DNA from: Syntrophus sp. (in: bacteria)
GTDB lineage: Bacteria > Desulfobacterota > Syntrophia > Syntrophales > UBA5619
Direction of reading: 5' to 3'
Assembly: GCA_013824905.1 (NCBI GenBank)
Contig: PNOO01000048.1
Location: 1-12,997, forward strand
DNA: 12,997 nt
The position numbers and the translations under genes were made by a program. The notes beneath the pieces are model-generated. The model saw nothing but the letters and a program-made list of their open reading frames with translations. It had not been told where the DNA came from and ran no database searches. The stretch's first letter is position 1; the number at the start of each line of letters is the position of its first letter. Below are positions 11,549-12,997 of this stretch, piece by piece.

Positions 11549-12997
11549 ATGTACGGATGGATAGGCACGATTTTAAGGGTCAATCTGACCGCCGGGTCCT
11601 TCAAGAAGGAAGCGCTGGATCCCGAACTGGCCAGAAAGTACATCGGCGCCCGCGGCCTGGGAAGCCGCATCCTGTCCGACGAGATCGATCCGCGGATCGA
11701 TCCATTGAGCCCGGACAATAAACTTATCTTTGCCTCCGGACCCCTCTCGGGGACGAACGCCCCTTCGGCCGGCCATTTCAACGTCGTGACCAAGGGGCCG
11801 CTGGGAGGAACGATTGCCGCCTCCAGCTCCGGCGGCGTCTTCGGCCCGATGATGAAATACGCGGGCTATGACCTGATCATTGTCGAAGGCAAGGCGAAAA
11901 AGCCGGTCTATCTCTGGATCAACGACGCGTCGGTCGAGATTCGCGACGCCAGCGCCATCTGGGGAAAGATCGTGCCGGAGACGACCGAGGCCATCCGCGC
12001 CGCGACAGATGAAGAGGCGTCGGTGGCCTGCATCGGTCCGGCGGGGGAGAGGCTGGTCCTCTTCGCCAACATCATGAATGAATGCAATCGCGCCGCCGGC
12101 CGTACCGGTGTCGGCGCCGTGATGGGTTCGAAAAACTTGAAAGCGGTGGCGATCCGGGGGACGGGGGCGGTCCGCGTCGCGGATGCGAAGGCCTTCAGTG
12201 CGGCGATGGTCAAGGCCAGGGACATGATCAAGAACCATCCGGTCGGCGGCGGAGGGCTGAAGATGTATGGGACCGATGTCCTCATCAATATCATGAATGA
12301 AAGCGGCGGGCTCCCGACGCGAAATTTCCGCGAGGGGGTCTTTGCGACGGCGGACAAAGTCGGCGGCGAATCCCTGACGAAGAAGATCCTCACACGTCCC
12401 CGGGGCTGTTTTTCCTGTATTATCAGCTGCGGACGCGCCACAAGGATCACCAATCCGAAATATGCCGGCTTCGGCGAGGGTCCGGAGTATGAAACCGCCT
12501 GGTCGCTGGGTCCGGACTGCGGCATCGACGATCTGGACGCCGTGACGAAGGCCCATTATCTCTGCAACGAGTACGGAATGGACGCGATCGCCATGGGGGC
12601 GACGATCGCCTGCGCGATGGATCTTTTTGAAGACGGGATCATCAAGACGAAGGATACCGACGGGGTGGCGCTGAACTTCGGAAACGCCGAGGTAATGGTC
12701 GAGATGACCCGCAAGACCGGCGCCGGGGAAGGCTTCGGAAAGAAGCTGGCCCTGGGGAGCTACCGGCTCGCGGAGAGCTACGGCCATCCGGAATATTCCA
12801 TGTCGGTGAAGAAGCAGGATATGCCTGCCTACGATCCCCGCGTTGTGCAGGGAATGGGGCTGAACTACGCGACGAGCAACCGGGGGGGGTGCCATGTCCG
12901 TGGGTATATGACGGCGGTGGAGATCCTCGGCAATCCCGTGAAGATCGACAACCTGACGACCGAAGGAAAGGCGCAGTGGACGATCACCTTCCAGAAT
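11549..12997 (+). CDS. aor: Aldehyde:ferredoxin oxidoreductase, tungsten-pterin catalytic subunit (3' end outside the window)
   Basis: 483 codons of a family usually near 600 residues, open to the window edge. The ATG at 11549 has GAGGAGG (11533-11539) upstream and begins MYGWIGTILRVNLTAG, the standard AOR N-terminus. The N-terminal pterin-binding domain includes GARGLGSRIL (33-42), FASGPLSGTNAPSAGHF (61-77) and AGRTGVGAVMGSKNLKAV (183-200). The [4Fe-4S] cluster motif C287-x2-C290-x3-C294 is present, followed by EGPEYET (310-316) and ATSNRGGCHVRGY (441-453). The fourth cluster cysteine, expected further downstream, is beyond the edge. The enzyme oxidises aldehydes to acids with reduction of ferredoxin, or reduces acids in reverse, using a tungsten bis-pyranopterin cofactor, in the cytoplasm. 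It pairs with the preceding polyferredoxin. Aldehyde range cannot be read from sequence; a BamB-like benzoyl-CoA reductase role looks less likely from the N-terminal sequence. Confidence 0.93.
   Translation, partial: MYGWIGTILRVNLTAGSFKKEALDPELARKYIGARGLGSRILSDEIDPRIDPLSPDNKLIFASGPLSGTNAPSAGHFNVVTKGPLGGTIAASSSGGVFGPMMKYAGYDLIIVEGKAKKPVYLWINDASVEIRDASAIWGKIVPETTEAIRAATDEEASVACIGPAGERLVLFANIMNECNRAAGRTGVGAVMGSKNLKAVAIRGTGAVRVADAKAFSAAMVKARDMIKNHPVGGGGLKMYGTDVLINIMNESGGLPTRNFREGVFATADKVGGESLTKKILTRPRGCFSCIISCGRATRITNPKYAGFGEGPEYETAWSLGPDCGIDDLDAVTKAHYLCNEYGMDAIAMGATIACAMDLFEDGIIKTKDTDGVALNFGNAEVMVEMTRKTGAGEGFGKKLALGSYRLAESYGHPEYSMSVKKQDMPAYDPRVVQGMGLNYATSNRGGCHVRGYMTAVEILGNPVKIDNLTTEGKAQWTITFQN

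Noticed and set aside
11573..12895. 440-codon minus-strand frame opposite the AOR gene
   Set aside because: Shadow of AOR; high His/Arg/Gly/Asp composition and no recognisable domain.

Overview
This window looks like part of a chromosome from an anaerobic, fairly GC-rich Gram-negative bacterium. The lineage is inferred, not proven. A tripartite RND efflux operon with outer-membrane channel proteins implies two membranes. A four-cluster polyferredoxin paired with a tungsten-type aldehyde:ferredoxin oxidoreductase (AOR) implies anaerobic metabolism. Together with an RCC1-propeller lipoprotein and a PII-like efflux-operon protein, this best fits Desulfobacterota (Syntrophus/Smithella-like or related former Deltaproteobacteria). 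No rRNA, tRNA, CRISPR array, insertion sequence or phage gene was seen.

Layout. (1) 1-307, minus strand: N-terminal 102 codons of a metallo-beta-lactamase-fold hydrolase with a GTG start, running off the left edge. (2) 308-502: divergent control region with promoter-like elements on both strands and three operator-like half-sites (453-479). (3) 503-8601, plus strand: a compact efflux operon, TetR regulator - TolC-family channel 1 - TolC-family channel 2 - periplasmic adaptor lipoprotein - HAE1-type RND pump - small PII-like protein. The regulator overlaps channel 1 by 11 bp and the adaptor overlaps the pump by 14 bp. The two larger gaps each contain a plausible internal promoter. (4) 8750-10126: a lipoprotein with a carboxypeptidase-regulatory-like beta-sandwich followed by exactly seven RCC1 blades, behind a good sigma70-type promoter. 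(5) 10266-10562: a small DUF1883-family protein. (6) 10563-11067: a 505-base non-coding stretch with a promoter-like element, an intrinsic-terminator-like hairpin plus T-run, and repeated short motifs; it is the leader of the next operon. (7) 11068-12997: polyferredoxin and AOR, one base apart; the AOR runs off the right edge after 483 codons.

How the genes work together. The TetR protein probably represses its own operon through the half-sites overlapping its promoter. When an inducing compound is present, the operon would yield a complete envelope-spanning pump (inner-membrane RND, lipid-anchored adaptor, and a choice of two outer-membrane channels) plus a PII-like protein that may tune it. 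The AOR would interconvert aldehydes and carboxylic acids, exchanging electrons with ferredoxin through the adjacent polyferredoxin. The RCC1 lipoprotein and DUF1883 protein have no clear functional link to either operon.

The clearest unexplained signals are the PII-like gene ending the efflux operon, the tandem non-identical channel genes, and the long structured leader in front of the ferredoxin/AOR pair.
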